DNA of 64,000 nt, from contig JAQTZB010000002.1 in the NCBI GenBank assembly GCA_028688015.1, positions 248,001 to 312,000 on the forward strand. Reading direction: 5' to 3'. The notes under the pieces are model-generated. The model had not been told where the DNA came from. It searched no databases and was given only the letters and a program-made list of their open reading frames with translations. Both the position numbers and the translations under genes were made by a program. Shown in pieces: positions 41,941 through 53,200 of this stretch (position 1 is the stretch's first letter; every line of letters begins with the position of its first letter). This DNA comes from Elusimicrobiales bacterium (GTDB lineage: Bacteria > Elusimicrobiota > Elusimicrobia > Elusimicrobiales > UBA9959).

Positions 41941-43515
41941 TTGACTTCGACCGCGCAGCGCACGGACAAGATCCTTTTTCTGTCTTATTCCCCCGAGGCG
42001 GTCTCCCGCCTCAGGGACCTCGGGCAGCCGCTCTCGCTCATTGAGCGCGGCGGCGCTTCCGTTTTTACCCCCGGCTTCTCGGCCGGAGCGCCCGCCGTAC
42101 CCCCCTGCCTCCCCGGCAGCCTCGGCGACCCAGCCTTCCTCACCGCGCACGGCCTTAAATACGCCTATGTGGGCGGCTCCATGGCCAACGGCATCAGCTC
42201 GACGCTGCTGGCCGAGGCCTTCGGCAAGGCCGGGATGCTCGGTTTCTACGGCGCCGCCGGCCAGCCCCTCGAGGAAGTAGAAAAGGCGATAGACCGCCTC
42301 CAGGCCGCCGGAGAGTTCCCCCGCGGCTTCAACCTGATACACAGCCCTTCGGATCCGGCCCTCGAGGCTGCCCTCGTGGACCTCTATCTGCGCCGCGGCG
42401 TTCGCCTGCTGGAGGCCTCCGCCTTCATCGGCCTCACGCTGCCGCTGATCCGCTTCCGCACCGCCGGCATCCGGCGCGGCGCGAGCGGTAAGATAGAAAC
42501 CCCCAACCGCGTGATCGGCAAGATCTCCCGCGTGGAAGTGGCCGAGCGCTTCTTCTCCCCGCCCGAAGAGAAATTCCTGAAAGAGCTGGTGGCCCGCGGC
42601 GAGCTCACAACAGAGCAGGCCGAACTGGCCGCGCAGGTCCCCGTGGCGGAGGATGTCACCGCAGAAGGCGATTCCGGCGGCCACACCGACAACCGCCCGC
42701 TCGTGAACCTGCTGCCCACGATCATAGCCCTGAGAGACAGGATCCAGGCGCAGCGCGGCTACGCCGCGGCCCCGCGCGTGGGCGCCGGCGGCGGCATAGC
42801 TACGCCGGAGGCCGCAGCGGCGGCCTTCATGATGGGTGCGGCTTACGTGGTCACCGGCACCGTCAACCAGGCCTGCAGAGAATCCGGCACCACTGACCTG
42901 GTGCGCAACCTGCTCGCCGGCGCCGGCCAGGCCGATGTGGCCATGGCCGCGGCGGCCGACATGTTCGAGATGGGCGTGAAGGTGCAGATCCTCAAGCGCG
43001 GCACCATGTTCGCCATGCGCGCCAACAAGCTTTACGATTACTATCGGGCCTATAACAGCTTCGAAGAGATCCCCGCCGATATCCGCGCCGCGCTGGAGCG
43101 CGACTACTTCCGCAAAACTTTCTCCGAGGTCTGGGCCGGCACCCGCGAATTTTTCCTGCGCCGGGACCCGGCCCAGGCCGAGCGCGCCGAGCGCGACCCC
43201 AAGCACAAGCTGGCCCTGGTGTTCCGCTGGTACCTCAGCCAGAGCTCGCGCTGGCCGCTGGCCGGAGACGAGAGCCGCAAGCTGGACTACCAGGTCTGGT
43301 GCGGCCCGGCGATGGGCGCCTTCAACGAATGGGCCAAGGGCTCGTTCCTCGAGGTCCCTGAAAACCGCGACGCCGTCACGGTAGCCTGCAACCTGCTCGC
43401 CGGCGCCGCCGCGCTGACCCGCCTGCACGCGCTGCGCTGCCAGGGCGTGGCCGCCGACCCGCGGCTGGCCAGGCAGGAGCCCAGGCCCAGAGAAGAACTG
43501 GCCCGCTTTTTTTAA
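41941..43515 (+). CDS. pfaD: PfaD-like enoyl reductase of the PUFA/secondary-lipid synthase
   Basis: I place the start at the TTG at 41941 (MTSTAQRTDKILFLSYSPEA) because GGAG lies 6 bases upstream; a TTG at 41881 overlaps the promoter. The protein of about 524 residues has the NPD/FabK-like FMN barrel of PfaD: GLKYAYVGGSMANGIS near the N-terminus, PRVGAGGGIATPEAAAAAFMMGAAYVVTGTVNQ in the middle and the PfaD-specific C-terminus QILKRGTMFAMRANKLYDYYRAY. That C-terminus continues through KLDYQVWCGPAMGAFNEWAKGS. It reduces the enoyl intermediates on the synthase ACPs. It is the first gene of the cluster, as in the pfa1-pfa2-pfa3 order of myxobacteria. Confidence 0.93.
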   Translation: MTSTAQRTDKILFLSYSPEAVSRLRDLGQPLSLIERGGASVFTPGFSAGAPAVPPCLPGSLGDPAFLTAHGLKYAYVGGSMANGISSTLLAEAFGKAGMLGFYGAAGQPLEEVEKAIDRLQAAGEFPRGFNLIHSPSDPALEAALVDLYLRRGVRLLEASAFIGLTLPLIRFRTAGIRRGASGKIETPNRVIGKISRVEVAERFFSPPEEKFLKELVARGELTTEQAELAAQVPVAEDVTAEGDSGGHTDNRPLVNLLPTIIALRDRIQAQRGYAAAPRVGAGGGIATPEAAAAAFMMGAAYVVTGTVNQACRESGTTDLVRNLLAGAGQADVAMAAAADMFEMGVKVQILKRGTMFAMRANKLYDYYRAYNSFEEIPADIRAALERDYFRKTFSEVWAGTREFFLRRDPAQAERAERDPKHKLALVFRWYLSQSSRWPLAGDESRKLDYQVWCGPAMGAFNEWAKGSFLEVPENRDAVTVACNLLAGAAALTRLHALRCQGVAADPRLARQEPRPREELARFF

Positions 43516-43595
43516 CCGGCCGCAAGGTCCGGCAGCATAAACTCCGTAACGGGCAAAGCCCGGGGCCGCCGAAGGGCGCGCCCGAAGAGGACATA

Positions 43596-46500
43596 ATGAG
43601 CGCCAAGAAAGAAACCGCACAATCCCCCATCGCCATAGTGGGCATAGGCTGCCTTTTTCCCAAGGCCGAAAACGCCCGCCGCTTCTGGGCCAACATCAAG
43701 GGCGGAGTAGACGCCATAGGCGACGTGCCGGCCTCCCACTGGCTGCCCGAGGAACATTTCGACAAGAACCCCAAGCGGCCGGACATGACCTACGCCCGCC
43801 GCGGCGGCTTCATCCTGCCCGTGGATTTCGACCCGTCGGAGTTCGGCCTGGCGCCCAACGCGCTGGAGGCCACCGACAGCGCCCAGCTGCTGGGCCTGCT
43901 GACGGCCAAGATGGCCCTCGAGGACGCGGGCTACGGCCCCGGCCGCGATTTCGACCGCGGCCGCGTCAGCGTGATCCTCGGCGTCACCGGGGCGCTGGAG
44001 CTGGTCATCCCGCTCGGCGCCCGTTTGGGCCACCCGAAGTGGCGCAAGGCCCTCTCCGAGTTCGGCATCAGCGGCGCCGACGCCGAAGCCATAATTTCCC
44101 GCATGCAGGAAGACTATGTCCCGTGGCAGGAGAGTTCCTTCCCCGGCCTGCTGGGCAACGTGGTCAGCGGCCGCATAGCCAACCGCTTCAACCTCGGCGG
44201 CACCAACTGCGTGGTGGACGCGGCCTGCGGCAGTTCGCTGGGCGCCGTACACATGGCCACGCTGGAGCTGGCGGCCGGGCGCTCCTCGATGGTGGTCACC
44301 GGCGGCGTGGACTGCTTCAACGATATTTTCATGTACATGTGCTTCAGCAAGACGCCCGCGCTGTCCCCCTCCGGCGACGCGAAGTCTTTTGACGCCTCCG
44401 CCGACGGCACCGCCCTGGGCGAGGGCCTGGGCATGATGGTGATGAAGCGCCTCGAGGACGCCGTGAAGGACGGCGACAGGATCTACGCCGTGATCAAGGG
44501 CGTGGGCTCTTCCTCCGACGGCAAGGGCAAGGCCATCTACGCCCCGAGCTCCGAAGGCCAGGCCCGCGCGCTGCGCAACGCCTACGCCGCCGCCGGAGTG
44601 GAGCCCGGCACCGTAGAGCTGGCCGAGGCGCACGGCACCGGCACCACCGTCGGTGACGGCGTGGAGCTGGACGCCCTGACCGAGGTTTACCGCGAGAACC
44701 GCGCCGAAGGCGCCTGGTGCGCCCTCGGTTCGGTGAAGTCGATGATCGGTCACACCAAAGCCGCGGCCGGGTCGGCCGGCATGATAAAAGCCGCGCTGGC
44801 GCTGTACAACAAGACGCTTCCCCCGACCATCAAGGTCACCACGCCGCTCAAGAAGCTGGCCGAAGGGACTACCCCCTTCTACCTGAACACGGAGCTGCGG
44901 CCCTGGATAAAAAAGGAGCACCCGCGCCGCGCCGGCGTCTCCGCCCTGGGTTTCGGCGGCTCCAACTTCCACGCCGTCCTGGAGGAGCATTCCCCCGAAA
45001 AGCCGCAACCCGACTGGGACGGCGACGCGCAGTTGGCCGTGCTCTCCGGCAAGGACGCCGGAGAGATCAGGCAGGCTCTCGCCCCCTGGAAAGCGCTGAA
45101 CTGGGACGGCCTGCGCCTGGCCGCCATGCGCGCCCGCGCGGCCTTCCAGCCCGGCGCCCCCGCCCGCCTCGGCTTCGTCCTCGAGCACGGCCAGGATTGG
45201 AAGAAAGTCCTGGAATCCGCCCTGGCGAACCTGGACTCTCAGAAAGCCGCCTCTTGGGCCACGCCCGACGGCGTTTATTTCTCCTCGGCCGCTCCCGAAA
45301 AGCTGGCCGTACTGTTCCCCGGCCAGGGCGCGCAGTACCCTGGCATGCAGCGCGACCTCGCCTGCCGCTTTCCCGAGACCCTCGCCGTGCTGACCGAGGC
45401 CGACAAGGCCTTCGGCGGCGTGAAAGCGCTGTCAGACTATCTCTACCCCCGCGCCGCCTTCACCCCCGAGGCGAAGCAGCGCCAGGCCGATGACCTGAAA
45501 GACACCTCCGTGGCCCAGCCCGCCCTCGGCGCCGCCGAACTGGGCGCGTGGCGCGCGCTGGCCGCCTTCGGCCTGAAGCCCGCGGCCTTCGCCGGCCACA
45601 GCTACGGCGAACTGACAGCTCTCTGCGCCGCCGGGGCTTACGGCGACGCTGATTTATTCTCCCTCTCCAAGCTGCGCGGCGCCCTGATGGCCGCAGGCTC
45701 CGGCGACCGCGGCGGCATGCTGGCCGTGCAGGCCCCGCTGGCCGAAGTAGAAAAAGCCGTGAAAGAAGAAAAGTTGGACCTGATCATCGCCAACAAGAAC
45801 ACGCCGTCGCAGTTCGTGCTGTCCGGAGCCACGCCCGAGATAAAGCGCGCCGCCGAGCGCCTGACCGCGCGCGGCCTCAAGAACACGCCCCTGCAGGTTT
45901 CGGCGGCCTTCCACAGCCCGCTGGTCGCGGGCGCGCAGAAAGAATTCTCCGCCGCCCTGGGCAAGGTGAAGTTCGCCAAGCCGCAGACGACCGTCTACGC
46001 CAACAAGACCGCGGCCGCGTACCCGGACTCCGCCGACAAGGCCCGTGACCTGCTGGCCTCCCAGCTGGCTTCGCCCGTGGAATTCACCGCGATGATAGAG
46101 AAGATGCACGCAGACGGCATAAGAATATTCCTCGAAGTGGGCCCCGGCGCCCGCCTCACCGGCATGGCGTCGGCCATCCTGGCCGGCAAAGAGCACACGG
46201 CCTTCGCCCTCGACGCCTCTGCCGGCAAGAAGAACGGCGTGGCCGACCTGGCCCGCGCCCTGGCGCGCCTCGCCGCCCTCGGCTGCGGCCTCGACCTGGC
46301 CGGCTGGGAAGGCGGAGCTGACGGCGCCAAAGACGCCGACAGGAAGATCTCCAAACTGGCCGTTAAACTGACCGGCGCTAATTATCGCTCCCCGCGGCCG
46401 GCCGCCCCGGCCCCGAAGCGCCAACTCACGCTGGCCCCCGCCGCGCAGCAGGCGCAGTACGCGCCCGCCGCGCCTGCGCCGCAGGGTTACGCCTCTGAGG

Positions 46501-49500
46501 CCCTGCGCATTACGCAGGAGAGCATGGCCGCCCTGCAGAAGCTGCAGGAGCAGACCGCCCTGCTGCACGCCCGCTTTCTCGAAGGACAGGAGGCCGCCCA
46601 GCGGTCCTTCCAGGCCCTGGTAGACCAGCAGCAGCAGCTCTTCACCGGAGCGCCGGCCGCGGCCCCTGTTTTCCAGGCCCCGGCTTTCGCCGCCCCGGCG
46701 CCCCGCCCAGCAGCGGCCCCGCAGCCTGCCCCGGCCCCCGCTCTGCAGCCGGCCGGCGCCGGCGTCGAGAAAGTCCTGCTCGCCATTGTCTCGTCGCAGA
46801 CCGGCTATCCCGCCGAGTCGCTGAACCCTGACATGGACATGGAGTCCGACCTCGGCATAGATTCCATCAAGCGCGTGGCCATTCTCTCCGAACTGCAGGA
46901 AAAGCTCCCCGGCGCGCCGCGCATCACCCCTGAACAGTTGGGCTCTATCCGCACGCTGCGCCAGGTCTCGGCCTATCTCTCCGCCGGTATGCCAGCGGTG
47001 GCCGCCGCACCGGTTCAGCAGACCGCCGGAGACGGCGTTGAGAAAGTCCTGCTTTCCATAGTCTCCTCTCAGACCGGTTACCCGGCCGAATCGCTGAACC
47101 CCGACATGGACATGGAATCGGACCTCGGCATCGATTCCATCAAGCGCGTGGCCATTCTCTCAGAGCTGCAGGAAAAGCTTCCCGGCGCGCCGCGCATCAC
47201 GCCGGAGCAGCTGGGCTCCATCCGCACGCTGCGCCAGGTGACTGCCTACCTGTCCGCCGGTATGCCTGCAACGCCCGCTCTGGCCCCCGCGCCGGCCGCA
47301 GGCCAGGATGTTTCTAAAGTCCTGCTCTCCATTGTCTCCGCCCAGACCGGCTATCCCGCCGAATCCCTGAATCCCGACATGGACATGGAATCGGACCTCG
47401 GTATCGATTCCATCAAGCGCGTGGCCATACTCTCCGAACTGCAGGAGAAGCTCCCGTCAGCGCCGCGCATCACTCCGGAGCAACTCGGCTCCATCCGCAC
47501 GCTGCGCCAGGTCACGGCCTATCTCTCCGCCGGCATGCCGGCAACTGCCGCTCCGGCCGCGGCCGCCGTCGGACAGGATGTTTCCGAAGTCCTGCTCGCC
47601 ATTGTTTCCGTACAGACCGGCTACCCCGCCGAGTCGCTCAACCCCGACATGGACATGGAGTCCGACCTCGGCATAGATTCCATCAAGCGCGTGGCCATAC
47701 TCTCCGAACTGCAGGAAAAGCTCCCCGGCGCCCCGCGCATCACGCCGGAGCAGCTGGGCTCCATCCGCACGCTGCGCCAGGTGACGGCTTACCTTAACGC
47801 CGGCGCTTCCCCGGCCCCCGCCACCCCCGCCCCCGCTTCAGCGCCCGCGGCAAGGGCCGTCGAGACCGAGATCGTCCGCGAAGTGCTCAAGACGGCCGAG
47901 CTGGACCCGGCCGCCGCCAGGAAACATGTGGCGCTCGACAAGAAATTCCCCATCTGGGTAACCGACGACGGCTCGGCGCTGGCCGCGGCCGTGGTCAAGA
48001 ACCTGGAAGAGCGCGGCTACAAGGCGCGCAAAGTCTCCCTGGACGGCTCCGCGCCCGCCGCTGACGGCCTGGCCGCCCTGGTCCTCCTCGCCCCGGCGGC
48101 GAAACTGGGCAAGAAAGACTATTGGAGCGCCTCGTCGGAGCTCTTCCTGAAGCAGGCCTTCCGCCTGGTCCGGGCCGCCGGCCCCGCGCTGAAAGCCGCC
48201 GGCAAAATTTCCGGCGCCTCCCTGATGACGGTCTCGCGCCTCGACGGGGCTTTCGGCATGTCCGGCCTGAAGTCGGAGCAGGACCCCGTTTTCGGCGGCC
48301 TGGCCGGCCTGGCCAAGACCGCGGGCCACGAATGGCCCGAGGTTTCCTGCCGCGCCGTGGACGCGGCCGCCGACTGGAGCCACACCGTCTCAGTAGCGCA
48401 GGCCCTGACCGACGAACTGTTCTTCAGCGGCCCCGCCGAACTCGGCCTCTCCGAGACCGGCGGCAAGGTAGTGCTGTTGAGCCGCTCCGAACAGGCCAAG
48501 GGCGAAAAGTTCCCGCTGGCCAAGGGCGACGTAGTGCTGATCACCGGCGGGGCGCGCGGCGTCACCGCCGAAGCCGCGGCCGCGCTGGCCGCCTCCTGCG
48601 GGGCCACGCTGGCCGTGCTGGGCCGCAGCCCGCTGCCGGCCGCCGAAGAGGCCTGGCTCGCTCCTTGCCGCACTGAGGCAGACATAAAGAAAACACTAAT
48701 CGTCCGCACTCCCGGCCTGGCGCCCAAAGCCGCCGGCGAGCAGTGCCGCAATATCCTGGCCGCCCGCGAGATCCGCGCCCAGCTCAACCGCTTCGAGGCG
48801 GCCGGCTCGCGCGCAGCCTATTATTCCGCCGACATCCGCGACGCCGCGGCCGTAAAGACCGCGCTGGGCAGGATCGTAAGGGACCTGGGCCCGGTGCGCG
48901 GCCTGGTGCACGGCGCCGGCGTGCTGGCCGACAAGTTCATCCTCGACAAGACCGACGCGCAGTTCGACTCGGTCTTCGACACCAAGGTGGGCGGCCTGCG
49001 CAACCTGCTGGAGGCGCTCGACGCCTCCAAACTGAAGGCCGTGGCGCTCTACTCCTCTTCCACCGCGCGCTTCGGCCGCGCCGGCCAGTGCGACTACGCC
49101 ATGGCCAACGAAGTACTGAACAAGACGGCTCGTCTGCTGGCCCGCCGCCTGCCCGACTGCCGCGTGTCCTCGCTCAACTGGGGCCCGTGGGACGGCGGCA
49201 TGGTCAACGACGGGCTCAAGGCCCTGTTCGCCAAGGAAGGCGTCGGCGTGATAGGCCTGGAGGAAGGCGGCAAATTCCTGGTGAACGAGCTCTCCCTCGA
49301 GAACGGCCCCGCCGAAGTGGTGGTGGTGGCCCGCCCGAAGGCCGCGGCGGTGGCGCCGGCCTCCGGCGGCGCGCTCTCCCGCGCCTTCGACTTGCCGGTC
49401 TCCGTGGCCGACTGCCCCTTCCTGCGCTCGCACGTCATCAACGGCAAGGCCGTGGTGCCGACGGCCGTGATGACCGAATGGCTGGCCCACGCCGCGCTGC

Positions 49501-50210
49501 ACGGCAACCCCGGCCTGCTGTTCCACGGCTTCGACAATCTCAAGATCTACAAAGGCATCCTGCTCTCCGGCGGGACCTACAAAGTCTCCGCGCTGGCCGG
49601 CAAGGCGGCCAAGAAGGACGGCCTCTTCCGCGTGGCTGCGGAACTGCGCGGTCCCGGCGGCGAGCTGCACGCCGGCGCCGAGATAGTGCTGGCCGCGGCG
49701 CTGCCCAAGGCCGGCGCGCCCGCGCCCGATTTCGCGCTGAAGCCCTATCCGCGCACCGCGGAGAAGGCTTATACCGAGGTGCTTTTCCACGGCGAGGACA
49801 TGCGCTTCATCCGCTCCGTGGCCGGCGTCTCGGAGCAGGGCATAGTGCTCGACGCCGCCGCCTCGCTGCCGCCGGGTTCGTGGATGCGCAACGCGCCGCG
49901 CGACCGCTGGCTGGCCGACCCGGCCGCCCTCGACGCCGCCTTCCAAGGGCTGATACTCTGGACCTTCGAGAACTCGGGCGCGTGTTCGCTGCCTAACTCG
50001 GCCGCTTCCTACAGGCAGTTCACCGCCTTCCCGAAGAACGGCGTCAGGATCTCGGCCCGCGTGACCCGCTCGGCAGAGCACGCCTGCGCGGCCGACATAG
50101 ATTTTACCGACGACAAGGGCAATCTGGTGGCCCGCCTTGAAGGCTATGATTCCACCGTGGACAAGGCCCTCAACGCCGCTTTCCGCAAAAAGGAGCTCAG
50201 CGCCGTTTGA
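43596..50210 (+). CDS. pfaA: PfaA-like polyunsaturated fatty acid synthase: KS-MAT-4xACP-KR-DH
   Basis: This 2204-residue type I synthase follows a GAGGAC site. Order of domains: ketosynthase (about 10-460, active Cys211 in VDAACGSS); malonyl/acyltransferase (about 560-880, FPGQGAQ and Ser669 in GHSYGE); an Ala/Pro linker; and four ACPs with phosphopantetheine serines 1090, 1181, 1272 and 1362 in DLGIDSIKR. A ketoreductase follows (about 1640-1890, ITGGARGVT and SSSTARFG..CDYAMANE), then a C-terminal hotdog DH (about 1920-2200). This is the classic PfaA layout plus the C-terminal DH now recognised in such synthases. The tandem ACPs raise flux. The stop TGA shares its last base with the next ATG. 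A phosphopantetheinyl transferase must come from outside the window. Confidence 0.95.
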   Translation: MSAKKETAQSPIAIVGIGCLFPKAENARRFWANIKGGVDAIGDVPASHWLPEEHFDKNPKRPDMTYARRGGFILPVDFDPSEFGLAPNALEATDSAQLLGLLTAKMALEDAGYGPGRDFDRGRVSVILGVTGALELVIPLGARLGHPKWRKALSEFGISGADAEAIISRMQEDYVPWQESSFPGLLGNVVSGRIANRFNLGGTNCVVDAACGSSLGAVHMATLELAAGRSSMVVTGGVDCFNDIFMYMCFSKTPALSPSGDAKSFDASADGTALGEGLGMMVMKRLEDAVKDGDRIYAVIKGVGSSSDGKGKAIYAPSSEGQARALRNAYAAAGVEPGTVELAEAHGTGTTVGDGVELDALTEVYRENRAEGAWCALGSVKSMIGHTKAAAGSAGMIKAALALYNKTLPPTIKVTTPLKKLAEGTTPFYLNTELRPWIKKEHPRRAGVSALGFGGSNFHAVLEEHSPEKPQPDWDGDAQLAVLSGKDAGEIRQALAPWKALNWDGLRLAAMRARAAFQPGAPARLGFVLEHGQDWKKVLESALANLDSQKAASWATPDGVYFSSAAPEKLAVLFPGQGAQYPGMQRDLACRFPETLAVLTEADKAFGGVKALSDYLYPRAAFTPEAKQRQADDLKDTSVAQPALGAAELGAWRALAAFGLKPAAFAGHSYGELTALCAAGAYGDADLFSLSKLRGALMAAGSGDRGGMLAVQAPLAEVEKAVKEEKLDLIIANKNTPSQFVLSGATPEIKRAAERLTARGLKNTPLQVSAAFHSPLVAGAQKEFSAALGKVKFAKPQTTVYANKTAAAYPDSADKARDLLASQLASPVEFTAMIEKMHADGIRIFLEVGPGARLTGMASAILAGKEHTAFALDASAGKKNGVADLARALARLAALGCGLDLAGWEGGADGAKDADRKISKLAVKLTGANYRSPRPAAPAPKRQLTLAPAAQQAQYAPAAPAPQGYASEALRITQESMAALQKLQEQTALLHARFLEGQEAAQRSFQALVDQQQQLFTGAPAAAPVFQAPAFAAPAPRPAAAPQPAPAPALQPAGAGVEKVLLAIVSSQTGYPAESLNPDMDMESDLGIDSIKRVAILSELQEKLPGAPRITPEQLGSIRTLRQVSAYLSAGMPAVAAAPVQQTAGDGVEKVLLSIVSSQTGYPAESLNPDMDMESDLGIDSIKRVAILSELQEKLPGAPRITPEQLGSIRTLRQVTAYLSAGMPATPALAPAPAAGQDVSKVLLSIVSAQTGYPAESLNPDMDMESDLGIDSIKRVAILSELQEKLPSAPRITPEQLGSIRTLRQVTAYLSAGMPATAAPAAAAVGQDVSEVLLAIVSVQTGYPAESLNPDMDMESDLGIDSIKRVAILSELQEKLPGAPRITPEQLGSIRTLRQVTAYLNAGASPAPATPAPASAPAARAVETEIVREVLKTAELDPAAARKHVALDKKFPIWVTDDGSALAAAVVKNLEERGYKARKVSLDGSAPAADGLAALVLLAPAAKLGKKDYWSASSELFLKQAFRLVRAAGPALKAAGKISGASLMTVSRLDGAFGMSGLKSEQDPVFGGLAGLAKTAGHEWPEVSCRAVDAAADWSHTVSVAQALTDELFFSGPAELGLSETGGKVVLLSRSEQAKGEKFPLAKGDVVLITGGARGVTAEAAAALAASCGATLAVLGRSPLPAAEEAWLAPCRTEADIKKTLIVRTPGLAPKAAGEQCRNILAAREIRAQLNRFEAAGSRAAYYSADIRDAAAVKTALGRIVRDLGPVRGLVHGAGVLADKFILDKTDAQFDSVFDTKVGGLRNLLEALDASKLKAVALYSSSTARFGRAGQCDYAMANEVLNKTARLLARRLPDCRVSSLNWGPWDGGMVNDGLKALFAKEGVGVIGLEEGGKFLVNELSLENGPAEVVVVARPKAAAVAPASGGALSRAFDLPVSVADCPFLRSHVINGKAVVPTAVMTEWLAHAALHGNPGLLFHGFDNLKIYKGILLSGGTYKVSALAGKAAKKDGLFRVAAELRGPGGELHAGAEIVLAAALPKAGAPAPDFALKPYPRTAEKAYTEVLFHGEDMRFIRSVAGVSEQGIVLDAAASLPPGSWMRNAPRDRWLADPAALDAAFQGLILWTFENSGACSLPNSAASYRQFTAFPKNGVRISARVTRSAEHACAADIDFTDDKGNLVARLEGYDSTVDKALNAAFRKKELSAV
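46750..47800 (+). repeat. Four tandem ACP repeats inside pfaA
   Basis: Each unit is about 273 bases, encoding about 91 residues with the core MDMESDLGIDSIKRVAILS. The units are nearly identical through the ACP core and differ mainly in the Ala/Pro linkers. The copies are spaced 91, 91 and 90 residues apart. Confidence 0.9.
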
Positions 50211-53200
50211 TGAAAGACGAGCCCATAGCCATAGTCGGCGCCGGCGGCATCTTCCCCGGCGCGCCCGACCTGCCTGCCTTCTGGAGCAATATCTCCGGCG
50301 GCATCTGCTCGTCCAAAGAAGTGCCGCCCGGCAGGTGGGCCCTGCCCGGGGCCGAGGCTTTCGACCCGCAGAAAGGCGCGCCCGACAAGGTCTACTCGCT
50401 CAAGGCCTGCTTCGTAGAGAATTTCAAGCTGGACCCGGCCGGGCTGGACCTGCGCCAGAACTTCCTGGAGCGGCTGGACCCGGTCTTCCACCTGGCGCTG
50501 CACGCCGCGCGGCAGGCCTTCCATGACGCCGGCCCCCAAAAGATAGACCGCGCCCGCACCGGGCTGGTGATAGGCAATATAGTACTGCCTACGGACTCCG
50601 TGTCGGCGCTGGCTTTCGAGACCCTGCTGCCCGCTTTTGAGAAGGCCGCGCTGGGCAAGCAGCTCACTCAGTTCAAGACCAAGACCGACCCGCTCAACCG
50701 CTGCCCGGCCGGCCTGCCCGCCGGCGTGCTGGCCAAGGCCCTGGGCCTCGGCGGCGGCGGCTTTACGCTGGACGCGGCCTGCGCCTCCTCCCTTTACGCC
50801 GTCAAGCTCGCCGTGGACGCGCTGCGCTCCGGCCGCGCCGACGCCATGCTGACCGGGGGCGTCTCGCGCCCGGCCAGCCTCTACACGCAGATGGGCTTCT
50901 CGCAGCTGCGCGCCCTTTCCCCCTCGGGCCGCCCCTCTCCTTTCGACGCGGCGGCCGACGGCCTGGTGGTGGGCGAAGGCGCCGGCATGTTCGTACTCAA
51001 GCGCCTCTCCGACGCGGTACGCGCCGGCGACAGGATCTACGGCGTCATCACCGGCATCGGCCTTTCCAACGACATCGGCGGCAGCCTGCTGGCCCCCAAT
51101 ACCGCCGGCCAGCTCTACGCCATGCGCGCCGCCTACAAGCAGTCCGGCCTCTCCCCGTCCCAGGTGGACTATATCGAATGCCACGCCACCGGCACCCCGA
51201 CTGGCGACCCCATAGAGGTAGAAAGCCTGCGCACCCTCTGGGGCGAGCGCGGCTGGAGCGAAGGCCAGTGCGCCCTCGGCTCGGTGAAGTCCAATATCGG
51301 CCATTTGCTGACCGCCGCGGGCTCGGCCGGCCTGATGAAGATGCTGCTGGCCTTCCAGCACAAGACGCTGCCGCCTACCGCCAATTTCACCAAGCCCGGC
51401 CCCAAGGTCAGGCTGGCCGGTTCCCCTTTCCGCGTGCCGGCCGCCGCCGCCGACTGGGCCCAGCGCGACGGCAAGACGCCGCGCCGCGCGGCCCTCAGCG
51501 CTTTCGGCTTCGGCGGCATCAACGCCCACGTCCTCGTCGAGGAATACACTTCTTCCTACGCGCCGGCCGTCAAAATAGCCCCGCCCGCGCCGCCGGCCCC
51601 GGTGGCCATAGTCGGCCTGGAGGCGCGCTTCGGCGCCCTTGCCGGCCTGCGGCAGTTCCAGGAAGCGGCGCTCGGCACCGCCGCGGGCTCAGCCGCCGAT
51701 CTGCCTGGCGAGCGCCTGCGCGGCCTGCCGCCCCCCAAGAAAGGTTTCTACCTCAAAGAGGTCGGCGTGCCCTCCGACGCCTACCGCATCCCGCCCAGGG
51801 AGCTCGAGGAGATGCTGCCGCAGCAGCTGCTGATGCTCGACACGGCGGCCAAAGCGATAGCCGACTCGGGCGGAGCGCTGCAGAACGCCGGCGTCTTCAT
51901 AGGCCTGGAGCTGGACCAGAATACCACCAATTTCCATTTCCGCTGGGCCCTCGCAGCCACCGCTAAAAAGTACGCCGCCGAGAAAGGCTGGAAGCTCTCC
52001 GGAGCCGAAGAAAAGGCGCTGCTCGGCGCGCTGCGCGAGAAAGCGGGCCCGGCCCTGTCGGCCAACCGCACCATGGGCGCGCTCGGCGGCATAGTGGCCA
52101 GCCGCATCGCGCGCGAGTTCCATGTCGGCGGCCCCAGCTACACCATTTCCAGCGGCGAGACCTCCGGCCTGCGTGCTTTGGAGACCGCCGTGCGCGCCCT
52201 GCGCGCGGGCGAACTGGACACCGCCCTCGTGGGCGCGGTCTGCCTCGACGGCGACCCGCGGGCCCTGAGCGCGGCCGGCGAGCTGCGGCCCTACGCCGAT
52301 CAGGCGAAACCTTTCGATGTCTCTGCCGCCGGCACCGCGCAGGGCGAAGGCGCCGCGGCGCTGGTGCTCAAGCGGCTCGACGACGCCGTGCGCGACGGCG
52401 ACCGCGTCTACGCGGTGATCAAAGGCTTGGGCTTCGCCGCCGGCGGCGGCGTAGACGCGCCGGCCCCCTCGCCGCAGGCTTACACCGCCGCGCTGCGCGA
52501 GGCATACGCCGAGGCGCAGGTGGACCCGTCCACTGTCAGCTACCTCGAGACCCACGGCAGCGGCATTCCCGCCGAGGACGAGACCGAAGCGCAGGCCCTC
52601 ACTGATTTCTACGGCGTCTCCGCCGCCCCGCTGCCCTGCGCGCTGGGCTCGGTTAAGCCGGTGATAGGCCATACCGGGCCCGCCTGCGGCCTGGCCGGAG
52701 TGGTCAAGACCGCGCTGGCCCTCTACCAGGAGATCCTGCCGCCCCTGGCTAAGGTAAACCCACTGGCCGCGCTGGCCGGGGCAAAAAAAAGATTCCATAT
52801 CCCGCCGGAGCCGCAGTACTGGCTGCGCAACCGGGCCGAAGGCCCGCGCCGCGCCGGCGTGTCTGCGCTGGGCCCGGACGGCAACTGCGGCCACGTGGTG
52901 CTGGAAGGCCTGGAGGCCCAGGCCGGCGACCGCCAGCTGGCGGAGCGCCGCCAGCCGCTGGGCGCCAGGAACGAAGCCCTTTTCTGCGTCGAAGACGACG
53001 ACGCCCGCGGCCTGATCTCGGGCCTGCAGGACCTGCAGGCCTGGCTGGGCGGCAAAGACCAGGACGAGAATATAGAGAAGCTCGCCCGCGCCTGGTTCGC
53101 CCGCTCGGGCGCCCGCCCGGAGAAGAAGCGCGCCTGCGTACTGCTGGCGCGCGGAGCCGCCGAGCTGGACGCGCTGTGCTCCGAGGCCGCCGCCGCGCTG

